Below, piece after piece: positions 24,547 through 32,795 of a DNA stretch of 37,210 nt. The stretch's first letter is position 1. Every line of letters starts with the position of its first letter. The DNA is from a virus, in the IMG/VR virus record IMGVR_UViG_3300043446_004179, positions 1 to 37,210 of that record; one strand, written 5' to 3'. The notes under the pieces were generated by a model. The model saw only the letters and a program-made list of their open reading frames with translations. It was not told the DNA's origin and made no database searches. Position numbers and translations under genes: made by a program.

Positions 24547-26871
24547 TTATGAGCATGAGCCGTTTGTAGACCATGTACCTGCCGGAGCATTTCTCAAGCA
24601 GTTTGATGTGGTCTGTCCATCATACACAGTTTCTGCACCGGTGCCACCATTGCAGAGATCTACGCTACCAACATATGTGTATCCATTGTCGTTCTTATAA
24701 TAGAAACACACTGGCGTGTTTGTTGGGGTTGGAGTAGGAGTCTCGGTTGGGGTTGGAGTAGGAGTCTCTGTTGGCGTTGGGGTTGGGGTTTCAGTTTCCG
24801 TCGGTGTTGGGGTTGGGGTAGGCGTATCCGTTGGACCAGCCGTTGTATTTGTAGGTGTTGGAGTTGGAGTATTGGTTGCCGTTGGGGTTGGAGTCGGAGT
24901 TGCCGTTGGACCAGCCGTTGTATTTGTAGGTGTTGGAGTTGGAGTATTGGTTGCCGTTGGGGTTGGAGTCGGAGTTGCCGTTGGAGAAGACGGATTGAAG
25001 TATTGAACAACGGTGGTGCTGTAATATGTTCCAAGATTTGTGACCAATACACCGCGAGCTTCAACCCAATATGGAGGAGGATTATATGGCTGAACATTTC
25101 CTATAAACAGATAGTCGCTATTTGCTGGAACATTGCTTGGAGGTGCGCTATTTGAACCTTGTGACACATATGATGCAGCACTTAAGCCCGGTTGTGTTGC
25201 AGCGGTTCTCATTTCTATTCTATGGGAAACAAATGTCTGTGATTGAGCATAGGCCGAAGAATCTGTATCCATGTAGCTTGAATATACATGTATTTGTACA
25301 TCAACCGAAGGAGGTATTGATGTGGGCGTCGGTGTTGGGGTATTTGTTCTGGTAGGTGTCGGTGTTGGAGTAGCTGTCGGCGCTCCAAATGGAGTATTTG
25401 TTGGGGTCGGTGTAGGCGTCGGTGTGCGTGTAAGTGTTGGTGTTGGAGTTGGCGTGAACGTTGGTGCTCCTGGTGGAGTTGATGTCGGAGTAGGAGTAGG
25501 AGTAGCGCTTGGTCCTACGGTTGGCGTAGGCGTTGGGGTTGAAGTGAGTGTAGGAGTTGGCGTCGGAGTGCCTGTTGCTGTCGGAGTTGGCGTAGGCGTA
25601 GGTGTAGGTGTAGGTGTCGGAGTTGGAGGCAAATAAAATACATCCCCATATTCCGCAACATATCCTTCAAAACTAAATGTGCATGGTGTGGCGCTTGCGC
25701 TGTAATGCACATATAATGTTCTATCTGTATGGGCCACTCCCAACTCAAGCAATTGCAGATTGTTTCTGCTGTATTTCGCTTCCGTCAATGCAACACGATT
25801 GTTGTTCCAAGAATATAGCCCACTTGCTCCGAGGGGCGCTGGGGTTGAAGTAGAACCAATGGAAAGAAGTGGAGATCCTGAACAATACACAAATGCATCG
25901 GTCAATACATATCCGATAGGAAGAATTGGACGGTCTGTGCCATTTCCGAGGAAGCTCGATGTGCCGTCATTTGTAAATCTTAGGCTAAATTCCTTGTCTG
26001 GATTTGTGGCATATGCTCCTGTCACAGGAAGCAACAAGTGATGATTTGATTTTGAATCAAGCCACTGTGTTGGTCCCGGATTAAGATTTGTCGGAGTATA
26101 TGAAGATACAAGGGTGGCATCTGAATTCTTCACTCCACCATTAAACAACGATGTGACCTGTGCTTGGGTTAGCGCGGCATTAAAAACATGCGCCTCATAA
26201 ATTGTGCATTCTATATTTGGCAATGTGAGATGTCCATTGCCCATTATGATATATGAACTGGTGATCTGTGTTGCTGCTCCGCTCAATGTTCCAACAAGAG
26301 TTGAATTCAAATACATGGACAACAGTCCGGCATTTGTTCTTGTCAGCACGACTTCAAATGGTTTGTCCGTGTAATTGTCTATGAAGTCCGAGAATGTAAT
26401 TTTTTTGGTTGCTGCCCCGTCGTCGGTATATCCTATCAAATCATAATCTTCAACTCCGATATATGCTGATTGCCCACCCGATGTAACATCATCTGGAGAA
26501 TTTCCGACACCAAACAATACTCTTGAGTTGGCTTCAGTCAATATAGAGGACGGTATGAATGCTCTTACCATCAAACTGAATTCCGTTCCTATATTTGGAA
26601 ATGTTGAATAGCAACGAAGATTTACATCCGATTCTGGGAATATCGTCTGATCAAATGCAAGTCCATTTGCTGTTTGATATGGCTGTCTTGGAATAGCCAC
26701 ATCCATCAACCCACCAGAAATAATATACTGAGCCAACTCACCAGCATAGATTGCTTTTGTTTCTCCTGTAGGGGATGTGTTTTCATTCACATCCACCAAC
26801 GGAATCAAATCGCCAAAAACAAGTTGGCTACCACTTACTCTTCTCAACTGGGTTGTTTTCTGATTGGACAT
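24547..26871 (-). CDS. Thr-Pro-rich adhesin/tail protein with LamG-like domain (774 aa)
   Basis: Residues 1-~60 start [20 protein letters not shown] and look like a short virion-attachment domain. Residues ~75-240 form a LamG/concanavalin-like sandwich ([60 protein letters not shown]). Another beta domain runs to ~410. Then come a TP-rich linker (~414-517), a second folded domain (~520-625), a second TP linker (~627-720) with two perfect 25-residue repeats, and a Cys-containing C-terminal domain ([20 protein letters not shown]). No signal peptide is seen. The plan of folded beds joined by mucin-like linkers suggests a long flexible receptor-binding protein. A TATTTATA octamer lies 15 nt before the ATG. 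Confidence 0.75.
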   Translation of the reverse strand: MSNQKTTQLRRVSGSQLVFGDLIPLVDVNENTSPTGETKAIYAGELAQYIISGGLMDVAIPRQPYQTANGLAFDQTIFPESDVNLRCYSTFPNIGTEFSLMVRAFIPSSILTEANSRVLFGVGNSPDDVTSGGQSAYIGVEDYDLIGYTDDGAATKKITFSDFIDNYTDKPFEVVLTRTNAGLLSMYLNSTLVGTLSGAATQITSSYIIMGNGHLTLPNIECTIYEAHVFNAALTQAQVTSLFNGGVKNSDATLVSSYTPTNLNPGPTQWLDSKSNHHLLLPVTGAYATNPDKEFSLRFTNDGTSSFLGNGTDRPILPIGYVLTDAFVYCSGSPLLSIGSTSTPAPLGASGLYSWNNNRVALTEAKYSRNNLQLLELGVAHTDRTLYVHYSASATPCTFSFEGYVAEYGDVFYLPPTPTPTPTPTPTPTPTATGTPTPTPTLTSTPTPTPTVGPSATPTPTPTSTPPGAPTFTPTPTPTLTRTPTPTPTPTNTPFGAPTATPTPTPTRTNTPTPTPTSIPPSVDVQIHVYSSYMDTDSSAYAQSQTFVSHRIEMRTAATQPGLSAASYVSQGSNSAPPSNVPANSDYLFIGNVQPYNPPPYWVEARGVLVTNLGTYYSTTVVQYFNPSSPTATPTPTPTATNTPTPTPTNTTAGPTATPTPTPTATNTPTPTPTNTTAGPTDTPTPTPTPTETETPTPTPTETPTPTPTETPTPTPTNTPVCFYYKNDNGYTYVGSVDLCNGGTGAETVYDGQTTSNCLRNAPAGTWSTNGSCS
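24828..24977 (-). repeat. Perfect 75-bp tandem duplication in the TP-rich gene
   Basis: Two adjacent 75-bp units (24828-24902 and 24903-24977) are identical base for base by eye. Each encodes 25 residues of a Thr-Pro linker ending TNTTAGP. Perfect identity, including wobble bases, points to recent duplication. Confidence 0.85.
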
Positions 26872-26886
26872 GTGCTATCTTTTCAT

Positions 26887-26894
26887 TATAAATA
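26887..26894 (-). promoter_or_regulatory. TATTTATA octamer before the 774-aa TP-rich gene
   Basis: The sense octamer lies 15 nt before the ATG at 26871 (GATATTTATAATGAAAAGATAGCACATG). The 86-nt gap upstream also holds a GCGGAA/TTCCGC hairpin (26904-26926). Confidence 0.4.
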
Positions 26895-26957
26895 TCAATC
26901 AAGGCGGAAAATATATACCATTCCGCTTTCTTTTATTATAACGAGTTTTTATAGCGT

Positions 26958-27707
26958 TCAACCAAGATTTTTGATCTTTTGGACAATGAACTTTACAAGC
27001 TCACTGCGCAGAATATCGTCTTCTGTGAATTCAAACGTATATATGCCATGCTGTTTGCTATCATCATCGTTGAATAGATTGAATATACTTTGAAATCCGC
27101 TTCTACCATTGATATCAGACTGCTGAGGATCTCCACAGATGAATATTTTGCTGAATTCTCCTGCTCTGGTCATTAACGTGACCAGTTCTTTCTTGGTACA
27201 ATTCTGCATTTCATCGGCAACGACGGCTTTGGCGTTCCAATTCAAACCGCGCAGATATCCAACAGGTAATCCTTCAATGCGATTGTCCTTGATTAGATAC
27301 GCAATATCTTCTTTCGGCAAAAGCTCATCCAGTTTATCGATGAGTGGACGCTTATATGGGCTGAGTTTATCGTCGGCTTCGCCAGGCAATGTTCCCATTT
27401 TCACGTCTGCGCTTTCAACAATGCTGCGCACATAAAGGATGTCACTGACCTTTTTTTCATTTATAAGCATCAGTGACGCGAGCACAGACAAATATGTTTT
27501 TGTTGAACCGGCTGGGCCAGATACCAGTAATAATTTCACTCGCTTATCGAGTGCCAGTTCTATAAATTTTTTCTGTTTATCTGTTAATTCTCGCTGAAAT
27601 ATTGTTAAGAAATGTTCTACTTTGCTTCGTTGGTGGACTACTGGACTTTTATCTTTTTTCTGGTTTTCCAATTCTTGTTTTTTAAGTAGACGTTTCTTTT
27701 TTGACAT
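26958..27707 (-). CDS. phoH: PhoH-like P-loop ATPase
   Basis: After a basic N-terminus (MSKKKRLLKKQELENQKKDK) comes the PhoH core: LTDKQKKFIELALDKRVKLL, a P-loop LVSGPAGSTKTYLS (residues 62-74), Walker B AVVADEMQNCTKKELVTLMT (~160-179), and sensor region FSKIFICGDPQQSDIN. The P-loop has Thr where the classic GKT Gly stands; phage PhoH proteins often show such variants. PhoH-like genes are widespread in marine phages. Their exact job is unsettled, with RNA-related and phosphate-stress roles proposed. It follows the 130-residue gene after 2 nt. Confidence 0.93.
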   Translation of the reverse strand: MSKKKRLLKKQELENQKKDKSPVVHQRSKVEHFLTIFQRELTDKQKKFIELALDKRVKLLLVSGPAGSTKTYLSVLASLMLINEKKVSDILYVRSIVESADVKMGTLPGEADDKLSPYKRPLIDKLDELLPKEDIAYLIKDNRIEGLPVGYLRGLNWNAKAVVADEMQNCTKKELVTLMTRAGEFSKIFICGDPQQSDINGRSGFQSIFNLFNDDDSKQHGIYTFEFTEDDILRSELVKFIVQKIKNLG

Positions 27708-27709
27708 AA

Positions 27710-28078
27710 TTATTTTTTTGGGGTTTTTAAGTTGAATATCAATCCAATCTTATCAAGTCTCAACGTGAGTTTTTTTATCCTCGCGCACAATTCGAATTTT
27801 TCCTTGGATACACTGAATTCATATATGTTTTCCAAGGTCTCTTTGAAATCTTTTCGATGAAGCACAACTACAAAATTTGAATTTTTGAAACTAAACAATT
27901 CAACTCCTCCCAATTTATTTTCCAATGCATATTCTATACCTTCCACTATCTTGCTGTTTATTTCTATTCTATTTTCCAATACATACTTCTCCATCGCATC
28001 ATTGTTTGACGGCAGTTCCACCACATTATGTCGGAATTTAAAATCTGAATTAGACTTCTTTCTCGGAGTCTTTTTCAT
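27710..28078 (-). CDS. Hypothetical phage protein (122 aa)
   Basis: I use ATG 28078-28076 (MKKTPRKKSNSDFKFRHNVV). A TTG at 28102 and an ATG at 28084 are possible alternatives, the first overlapping the upstream gene further. The sequence has a basic start, an ENRIEINSKIVEGIEYALEN helix, a beta hairpin with GGVELFSFKNSNFVVVLHR and a helical SKEKFELCARIKKLTLRLD. It has no recognised domain, though I recall similar FELCARIKKL endings in T4-like environmental phages. It overlaps the metallopeptidase-like gene by 29 nt and precedes phoH by 2 nt, suggesting co-expression. Confidence 0.6.
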   Translation of the reverse strand: MKKTPRKKSNSDFKFRHNVVELPSNNDAMEKYVLENRIEINSKIVEGIEYALENKLGGVELFSFKNSNFVVVLHRKDFKETLENIYEFSVSKEKFELCARIKKLTLRLDKIGLIFNLKTPKK

Positions 28079-28436
28079 ATACATTAGATAAATATATTTC
28101 AAGCCAAGCTTTACCCATCATATTCACAAATTTCTCATTCTGAGAAAGTTCTTCCTCGCCCAATGCATCCAGTATTATATGAGTTACCTCATGGAAATAT
28201 GTCTCGATCAATGCATTTTCCGTGATGTTGATTTTTGTGTCTGGCATATCCGCGTCATCGTAATTTTTTCTTGACACTTCGCCCACATCCTGCAATCTTA
28301 TTTGTTTTAAATCTTCATCCGCATCACCATAACATCCCTCATTTTCAAACAAATCTTTTTTTATAACGACATTATACTTGTGCCCGAAAAGGGTAAATTC
28401 TTTAGGTATGTTTACTTTTTTATCTGGGTTAAACAC
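28050..28436 (-). CDS. HExxH zinc metallopeptidase-like protein (128 aa)
   Basis: The start is GTG (28436-28434); no ATG fits the frame upstream. The N-terminal half is beta-rich (FTLFGHKYNVVIKKDLF). Residues 82-86 are HEVTH inside a helix (ALIETYFHEVTHIILDALGE), and Glu101 in LSQNEKFVNMM is a candidate third ligand. This is the compact zincin fold seen in ImmA/IrrE-like and small phage metallopeptidases. Substrate is unknown; a role in host takeover or in cutting a regulator is possible. A TATTTATA octamer lies 4 nt upstream, in the short divergent gap it shares with the plus-strand gene. Confidence 0.75.
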   Translation of the reverse strand: MFNPDKKVNIPKEFTLFGHKYNVVIKKDLFENEGCYGDADEDLKQIRLQDVGEVSRKNYDDADMPDTKINITENALIETYFHEVTHIILDALGEEELSQNEKFVNMMGKAWLEIYLSNVYEKDSEKEV

Positions 28437-28440
28437 TACA

Positions 28441-28448
28441 TATAAATA
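28441..28448 (-). promoter_or_regulatory. TATTTATA octamer in a 14-bp divergent gap
   Basis: On the minus strand it reads TATTTATA, 4 nt before the GTG at 28436. On the plus strand it reads TATAAATA, 2 nt before the ATG at 28451. It could serve either gene or both. Confidence 0.35.
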
Positions 28449-28450
28449 TT

Positions 28451-28726
28451 ATGGAAATAAATAAAGAACCAAATTTAATAGATAAAGCCAAGAGCCTTAG
28501 TACCGCAGCCGTAAATTGGGCAGCAAAGGATGGATTTCAAAGAGTATCGGAAGAACAGTTCCAAGCTCGAAAAAATATATGCTTGGCATGCCCAAATTGG
28601 GATAGCACTGCATTTAATGGAATGGGAAAATGCAGACTTTGTGGATGCACTGGTATGAAATTGTACATACCTAGTGCAAGATGTCCCGACAATCCACCGA
28701 GATGGGATATTGTCAAAGTTTCTTAG
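28451..28726 (+). CDS. Cys-rich zinc-ribbon-like mini-protein, plus strand (91 aa)
   Basis: This is the clearest plus-strand gene. After a helical arm (LIDKAKSLSTAAVNWAAKDG) six Cys residues are spaced as C44-x2-C47, C61-x2-C64-x-C66 and C78: ICLACPNW, GKCRLCGCTGMK, SARCPDNPPRW. Such CxxC sets bind Zn or an Fe-S centre. The pattern CLACPxW...GxCxxCGC...CP is, from memory, a recurrent small protein of T4-like phages. It starts 14 nt from the divergent metallopeptidase gene, and its 3' end overlaps the convergent Cys-rich gene by 14 nt. Codon use looks like its neighbours. Confidence 0.8.
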   Translation: MEINKEPNLIDKAKSLSTAAVNWAAKDGFQRVSEEQFQARKNICLACPNWDSTAFNGMGKCRLCGCTGMKLYIPSARCPDNPPRWDIVKVS

Positions 28727-28925
28727 AATTGCATGAGGTGCAAATCTTCATCAATTTCATACAATCATCACAAAAATGATAATGAATAGTTGGGGCGGCA
28801 GTTGAATCATATTTCAATAAAATAATTTTATTGCGATTGTCCTTGCAGGATCGGCATATCCACATCGCTCCTCTCGATTTTCTTGTATCAAATTCCTGCT
28901 GCGTTATTTCTACCTTGAGAGACAT
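28713..28925 (-). CDS. Small zinc-finger-like protein (70 aa)
   Basis: Three CxxC pairs are visible: C24-x2-C27 (WICRSC), C52-x2-C55 (HFCDDC) and C62-x2-C65 (ICTSC), with His48 and His50 near the middle pair. This spacing suggests one treble-clef or ribbon-type zinc site plus an extra pair. The N-terminus is MSLKVEITQQEFDTRKSRGA. Its start overlaps the upstream metallopeptidase-like gene by 16 nt and its end overlaps the plus-strand Cys-rich gene. It may bind nucleic acid or a host protein; there is no stronger evidence. Confidence 0.75.
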   Translation of the reverse strand: MSLKVEITQQEFDTRKSRGAMWICRSCKDNRNKIILLKYDSTAAPTIHYHFCDDCMKLMKICTSCNSKKL

Positions 28926-29374
28926 TGCATCAATAAATCGTAATAATAAATATAATCTTGATCTGTTCTAACCATAGATGATTTGTGCTTAAAAACGGTA
29001 TTTACCGTTGCAAAATCATCCCCCAATTTTTCATTTTTAAAATACCATTTGGTCAAAAACTCATTTACCTGAATATCTTGTGCAATATTACACCACTCTC
29101 TATTTAGATTTGGATTGATGAGCCAATGTCCGAATGACACATGACACATTTCGTGGCAAATCACGAACAATTTTTTGGATTTATTGTATTTTTTCCAAAT
29201 GGTTGGATTTGCAACAAGACGAAAATTATTGTTGTTAATTTCCAACTCAATAGATTCGGCGTCTTCGTCAAATACCATTGGTTCAAATTTGCGCCACATC
29301 TCTCCAAACAATGGATTGATGATGTCGAGATGCATACTCAACATTTGGTTCTCTTTTTTTCCCAATTTTTTCAT
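28910..29374 (-). CDS. Putative metallopeptidase, VWA-associated (DUF2201-like N-terminal) type (154 aa)
   Basis: It has a zincin motif HEMCH at residues 74-78 (LFVICHEMCHVSFGHWLINP) with a second His at 83, followed by NREWCNIAQDIQVNEFL. This order (HExxH-x4-H, then N-x-A-x-D-x-x-x-N) matches the 'putative metallopeptidase domain' found with VWA domains in bacteria, but the VWA part is absent, as is common in phage versions. It is the second HExxH protein within 1.5 kb. It begins just after a bidirectional-looking terminator and overlaps the zinc-finger gene by 16 nt. Confidence 0.8.
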   Translation of the reverse strand: MKKLGKKENQMLSMHLDIINPLFGEMWRKFEPMVFDEDAESIELEINNNNFRLVANPTIWKKYNKSKKLFVICHEMCHVSFGHWLINPNLNREWCNIAQDIQVNEFLTKWYFKNEKLGDDFATVNTVFKHKSSMVRTDQDYIYYYDLLMQCLSR

Positions 29375-29382
29375 AAAATAAT

Positions 29383-29404
29383 AAGGGGAGGTTTCCCTCC
29401 CCTT
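29383..29404. terminator. Hairpin terminator, possibly bidirectional
   Basis: A 9-bp stem AAGGGGAGG / CCTCCCCTT with loop TTTC. On the plus strand it is followed by a T-run; on the minus strand by TTATTATTTT. It sits 3 nt after the stop of the 69-residue minus gene and 8 nt before the next start. Confidence 0.75.
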
Positions 29405-29407
29405 TTT

Positions 29408-29617
29408 TTAGCGACTACGACGAATCTTTTTCTTCTTCGCGGGTTGCTCTGACTTTGTCGGAGCATACTTTTCACCCGCAGCCTTGCGACGAGCCGCATT
29501 TTGCCACGAATTTCGAGTCTTTACACTCGCAAACTCGTATGTTTTTCCCTCTGTCAGTAGTTTCTTGACCTCTTCCTCGGAGGTAGCCGACAGGATTTTT
29601 TGTCTTAGACCCATCAT
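29408..29617 (-). CDS. Small basic hypothetical protein (69 aa)
   Basis: It starts with two Met codons (MMGLRQKILSATSEEEVKKL). A helix-rich N-terminus is followed by TYEFASVKTRNSWQNAARRK and a very basic tail (KSEQPAKKKKIRRSR) that could bind nucleic acid. No known domain is recognised. It lies 5 nt behind the 65-residue gene and is closed by the terminator at 29383. The three small genes at 30032-29408 form a plausible short transcript. GC and wobble use look higher than in the tail genes. Confidence 0.65.
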   Translation of the reverse strand: MMGLRQKILSATSEEEVKKLLTEGKTYEFASVKTRNSWQNAARRKAAGEKYAPTKSEQPAKKKKIRRSR

Positions 29618-29622
29618 AGGTT

Positions 29623-29820
29623 TTAACGACGCTTGTTATTGAGTTGGCGAATCTCAAGTTTGCTGCCATCTGGATGCCGCTTAATGATGCCCGTCCAGTA
29701 GTCCAGTTCTCTCTGGGCGTCCATCTTGGAGTCGTACTCCGAATCGCTTACGCGGAAGCCGTTCCGAAAAACGGCATACATTGTGGTTTCAGTTTTCTCA
29801 ACCATTGTGTTTTCTGTCAT
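29623..29820 (-). CDS. Small hypothetical protein (65 aa)
   Basis: It begins MTENTMVEKTETTMYAVFRN and contains an alternating charged/hydrophobic segment (FRVSDSEYDSKMDAQRELDY) and WTGIIKRHPDGSKLEIRQLN, consistent with a small alpha/beta domain of the kind found in many phage accessory proteins. No motif identifies a function. It sits 11 nt after the AT-hook gene and 5 nt before the basic 69-residue gene. An internal Met (residue 14) is an alternative start. Confidence 0.6.
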   Translation of the reverse strand: MTENTMVEKTETTMYAVFRNGFRVSDSEYDSKMDAQRELDYWTGIIKRHPDGSKLEIRQLNNKRR

Positions 29821-29831
29821 AATATTATCTA

Positions 29832-30032
29832 TTATTCGTTGTAATAACGACCATAAACAAAGCTATCCATGCGAACCAATTCATCATTAAGATCGTGGAT
29901 ATTGGGCTCCAATAGACCCGGAATTCCTATGGAAGCTTCCGTCTCGGTGGAGACATTGCTGGCGACTGCGCCCTTCTTTGGACGACCACGCCCACGCTTT
30001 ACTGTGTTTGTATTAGTTGATGTATTATTCAT
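29832..30032 (-). CDS. AT-hook DNA-binding mini-protein (66 aa)
   Basis: Residues ~12-21 are KRGRGRPKKG, a textbook AT-hook core (GRP flanked by basic residues) that binds the minor groove of A/T-rich DNA. The rest is Ser/Thr/Ala-rich followed by GLLEPNIHDLNDELVRMDSF and an aromatic end (VYGRYYNE). In an AT-rich phage it could coat or regulate its own genome, or act on host chromatin; this is inference. The gp55-like sigma factor carries a similar hook. It lies downstream of the only divergent gap with the plus-strand 44-residue ORF. Confidence 0.75.
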   Translation of the reverse strand: MNNTSTNTNTVKRGRGRPKKGAVASNVSTETEASIGIPGLLEPNIHDLNDELVRMDSFVYGRYYNE

Positions 30033-30090
30033 ACGATATATACGATGCGCAAATTTTATGAAAAGTCAATAACTTTATGAAAAAATCTGC

Positions 30091-30098
30091 TATTTATT
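30091..30098 (+). promoter_or_regulatory. TATTTATT element before the plus-strand 44-aa ORF
   Basis: On the plus strand TATTTATTATAATAC lies 18 nt before the ATG at 30117. It is the same element as on the minus strand but in the orientation of this ORF. The rest of the 84-nt gap is A/T-rich without another clear site. Confidence 0.35.
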
Positions 30099-30116
30099 AT
30101 AATACAATTTAATGGC

Positions 30117-30251
30117 ATGAACACATTTAGAGACAGAATGAATCATGCTAAAATACATTTTAGATGTTTACTAACAACATTGCGTAAAGGAAAAAATCCA
30201 ATGTTTTATATCAAGGGATTATTTCGTACCTTCTTTAGCATCAAGTATTAA
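30117..30251 (+). CDS. Small basic plus-strand protein (44 aa)
   Basis: A short frame from ATG 30117 to TAA 30251 encodes a highly basic peptide: [20 protein letters not shown], then [20 protein letters not shown] and SIKY, about a quarter Lys/Arg/His. The amphipathic, aromatic-basic composition fits a DNA-, RNA- or membrane-associated peptide. An upstream ATG (30112) is followed at once by a stop. The frame overlaps the convergent TP-rich gene by only 4 nt and fills the gap neatly, and the motif upstream is in its own orientation. It is short, so chance cannot be excluded. Confidence 0.45.
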   Translation: MNTFRDRMNHAKIHFRCLLTTLRKGKNPMFYIKGLFRTFFSIKY

Positions 30252-31729
30252 CAGAGGCGAGTTGAAACCGTTGCAGATCCTTTGCTAACGCTTGTTATTG
30301 AAACTCCGCATGCAACAGCATATACTGGCGAATTTGGTGCATTAAATCTTCCATTTGCTGTTCTGCTTACTCCATATGGATCAACATAAACAAATGAATA
30401 TTCATTGTTCAAATTTGTGACCGCGTCTATTTGATAAGACGGCGTTCTTGGGTCGGATTCCGCACATGAGTATTTGAATCTATAGTTTGTTCCATATTTG
30501 ATATTCAACGATCCTGCTCTTATGCAAATTCCATCAAGCTGAGAAGGTGTTGTATATGGAGTGCCATTCAACAATCCGGTGCTTTGATAATTTCCAGATG
30601 CATCGACCCACTCCGCCTCTGCCAATCCATAATTATCATGGTCAATCCATATTTTATAATTTGGAGGAGTTGCCGTTGGAGTCGGTGTTGGAGTTGGGGT
30701 TGGTGTAAACGTTGGCGTCGCTGTTGGAGTAGGTGTTATCGTGGGAGTTGATGTTGCTGTAGGAGTAGGTGTGAATGTAGGAGCCCCTGTTGGAGTTGGA
30801 GTAGGTGTTGGTGTCGGAGTTGCCGATGGATTTATTGTCGGCGTTGACGTTGGAGTTGGTGTAGAAGTTGGGGTTGCAGTTGGAGTTGCGGTCAAAGTTG
30901 GTGTCGCAGTCGGCGTTGGAGTCAAGGTTGGAGTCGGCGTTGGAGTTGGAGCGCCACACTCTTTCAATTCTCTCGGATCAAACACAAGAGTATCATTATA
31001 TCCCAGAATCTCAAGAAGCTCTATAGAAGGAGAACCAACCAATGACGATGTTATAACTTGACTCGGACCGCTTTGGACGCTGCTTATAACTCCAGCTGTT
31101 CCACTGAACAAATTTCCTGATAAATTTCTGGTGTGATAGATATATTTTCCTGTTATAAAATTAGACTTCAGTGTTATATTGCTTGTACCATCGGTATATC
31201 CGTACAATGTCGCCGATCTTATTTTTCCAGTACCAAATGTTGAAATTTTTAATTTTGCAGTATCTAGCGTGCTTGATTGGCGAGAAAAACCGAAGTTAAA
31301 AATTGTAGGAGAGTTCCCATATGCCGTGGAATAATATTCAGTTTCTCCGTTTGTCAATGAAGATGTTGAATTATTTCCAAACACATAAACTGGATCATTT
31401 GGTGATGCTGCTCTCGACCATGTTGCCGCAAATGAAATATTTGTTACATTGTCTGTTTCCCAATATAATTTTAATTCATTGTTGCATTTTACCGATCCCG
31501 TTACTTCTATCAACGTGGTTGAAAATGACTGGGTTGGGAATGGCAGCGGAGTAGGCGTTGGAGTTATCGTCGGCGTTGGCGTAGGTGTAAGCGGATTTCC
31601 CCATCCATCATTCAATGTATCCGCTTCTCCTTTGTAGTATGCAACACCAAGGTCGGTTCCTATTATTTCTCCGATTTTTCCAAACACGCTTCCTGTTGGA
31701 GTTCCATGTGATGAAATTGTATTAGACAT
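30248..31729 (-). CDS. Thr-Pro-rich adhesin/tail-fibre protein, paralogue of the next gene upstream (493 aa)
   Basis: Residues 1-~44 form an N-terminal module shared with the 350-residue protein ([20 protein letters not shown], then Y-K...D..N.GW). A short TP linker follows (~45-63), then a beta-rich domain (~65-255: [40 protein letters not shown]), a long TP linker (~258-357), and a C-terminal domain ([40 protein letters not shown]) ending STRLC. There is no catalytic motif. The shared N-terminus probably attaches both proteins to the same site on the virion while the rest binds different ligands; this is inference. Confidence 0.75.
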   Translation of the reverse strand: MSNTISSHGTPTGSVFGKIGEIIGTDLGVAYYKGEADTLNDGWGNPLTPTPTPTITPTPTPLPFPTQSFSTTLIEVTGSVKCNNELKLYWETDNVTNISFAATWSRAASPNDPVYVFGNNSTSSLTNGETEYYSTAYGNSPTIFNFGFSRQSSTLDTAKLKISTFGTGKIRSATLYGYTDGTSNITLKSNFITGKYIYHTRNLSGNLFSGTAGVISSVQSGPSQVITSSLVGSPSIELLEILGYNDTLVFDPRELKECGAPTPTPTPTLTPTPTATPTLTATPTATPTSTPTPTSTPTINPSATPTPTPTPTPTGAPTFTPTPTATSTPTITPTPTATPTFTPTPTPTPTPTATPPNYKIWIDHDNYGLAEAEWVDASGNYQSTGLLNGTPYTTPSQLDGICIRAGSLNIKYGTNYRFKYSCAESDPRTPSYQIDAVTNLNNEYSFVYVDPYGVSRTANGRFNAPNSPVYAVACGVSITSVSKGSATVSTRLC

Positions 31730-31741
31730 ATGGTAAAGATA

Positions 31742-32794
31742 TCAAATTGGTATAGATATTACTATAAAACCGTTTCCACTGGATTCCGATGCACTGTTTG
31801 AATATCCTCCATTTTGTCCGCCATAACCACCTACTATATTTCCTGCGGCCCCTCCCAATCCCCCTCCACCACCACCACCACCACCGCCGCCTCCAAGGGT
31901 ATTTGCTGTGCCATCACCACCGTATCCATCAATATATTCTCCATCAACATTTACAAAAACCCCATCACCGCCTCCGTTGTATGCGCTGCCTCCACCTCCT
32001 CCACCACCTCCTCCTGCATACGCCATAGGATCTCCGTTATTATCCAAAATCACAGATGCTGCGCCACCTCCTCCGCCGGCTCCGTCACCAGCACCTCCTT
32101 CAGCAACACCGCCGCCGCCTCCTCCACGCAATAATCCATCACCACCAGATCCTCCTACACTTATATAGTCATCTCCCCTAAATGCATCTCCTCCGCCATT
32201 TCCAGGAACCAATGCATACGGGGCGGTTGATAAATAAAAATTCCCATAACTTCTTCCGCCTGGACCACCAGATCCCCCAGGATTTCCGTTGGCATAAGAT
32301 GAGTCTCCATTTCCCCCCGCCGCTCCGTAAATATCATATCCAATATACATCGTGTTTCCATGATAAGAACTTATTGTCCATGTACTGTATCCAGAAACTA
32401 TCAATGGACCTCTTGCATCAAGATCCCAAACAGTGACTCCACTAACAGCTGGACTTACATTTATGGTTCTCATTCCATACCCAGTCGTTGTAGGAGTAGG
32501 AGTAGGAGTCACAGTTGGTGTTGGTGTTGGACTTGCGGATGGATCTATTGTTGGCGTTGGTGTTGGAGTGGCAGTTGCCGTTGCTGTCGGTGTCGGTGTT
32601 GGAGTTGGTGTAAAAGTTGGTGTAGGAGTTGGTGTGGGAGTAGCATTGTATGGAAACCATCCCACATTGAAAGAATCAGAATGCATTTTAACATACTTCA
32701 ATCCATCGCTCATTTCAATCAAAGATCCTATGGTTCCAAATACTTGGCCATTCGGATTTCCGTGTAATGGAATTGTTCTTACATTATTGCCCAT
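31742..32794 (-). CDS. Gly-rich adhesin with shared N-terminal module and TP linker (350 aa)
   Basis: Residues 1-~48 repeat the module of its neighbour ([20 protein letters not shown], then GWFPY). A TP linker covers ~50-103 (GVSGVDPSA-like breaks are absent; it reads [16 protein letters not shown]). A small beta domain ([20 protein letters not shown]) leads into a ~190-residue Gly-rich region with [40 protein letters not shown] and [18 protein letters not shown] blocks, ending FIVISIPI. Long Gly runs arranged this way are known from phage gp38-type receptor-binding adhesins, which pack as polyglycine-II sandwiches. It starts 1 nt after the upstream stop. The family link is inferred from composition. 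Confidence 0.7.
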   Translation of the reverse strand: MGNNVRTIPLHGNPNGQVFGTIGSLIEMSDGLKYVKMHSDSFNVGWFPYNATPTPTPTPTFTPTPTPTPTATATATPTPTPTIDPSASPTPTPTVTPTPTPTTTGYGMRTINVSPAVSGVTVWDLDARGPLIVSGYSTWTISSYHGNTMYIGYDIYGAAGGNGDSSYANGNPGGSGGPGGRSYGNFYLSTAPYALVPGNGGGDAFRGDDYISVGGSGGDGLLRGGGGGGVAEGGAGDGAGGGGGAASVILDNNGDPMAYAGGGGGGGGGSAYNGGGDGVFVNVDGEYIDGYGGDGTANTLGGGGGGGGGGGGLGGAAGNIVGGYGGQNGGYSNSASESSGNGFIVISIPI

Positions 32795-32795
32795 T

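Noticed and set aside
24709-25630. Regular G/T repeats that look like a CRISPR or satellite array
   Set aside because: Repeats are short, in-frame and uninterrupted by unique spacers, and they lie inside an open frame; they encode Thr-Pro linkers.
26904-26926. GCGGAA/TTCCGC hairpin upstream of the 774-aa gene
   Set aside because: It would act as a terminator only on the plus strand, where no gene ends; the 6-bp stem with an 11-nt loop is weak.
30033-30090. TTGACT...TATATA as a sigma70 promoter for the AT-hook gene
   Set aside because: The spacing is about 21 nt, too long for a standard promoter, and the region is nearly all A/T.
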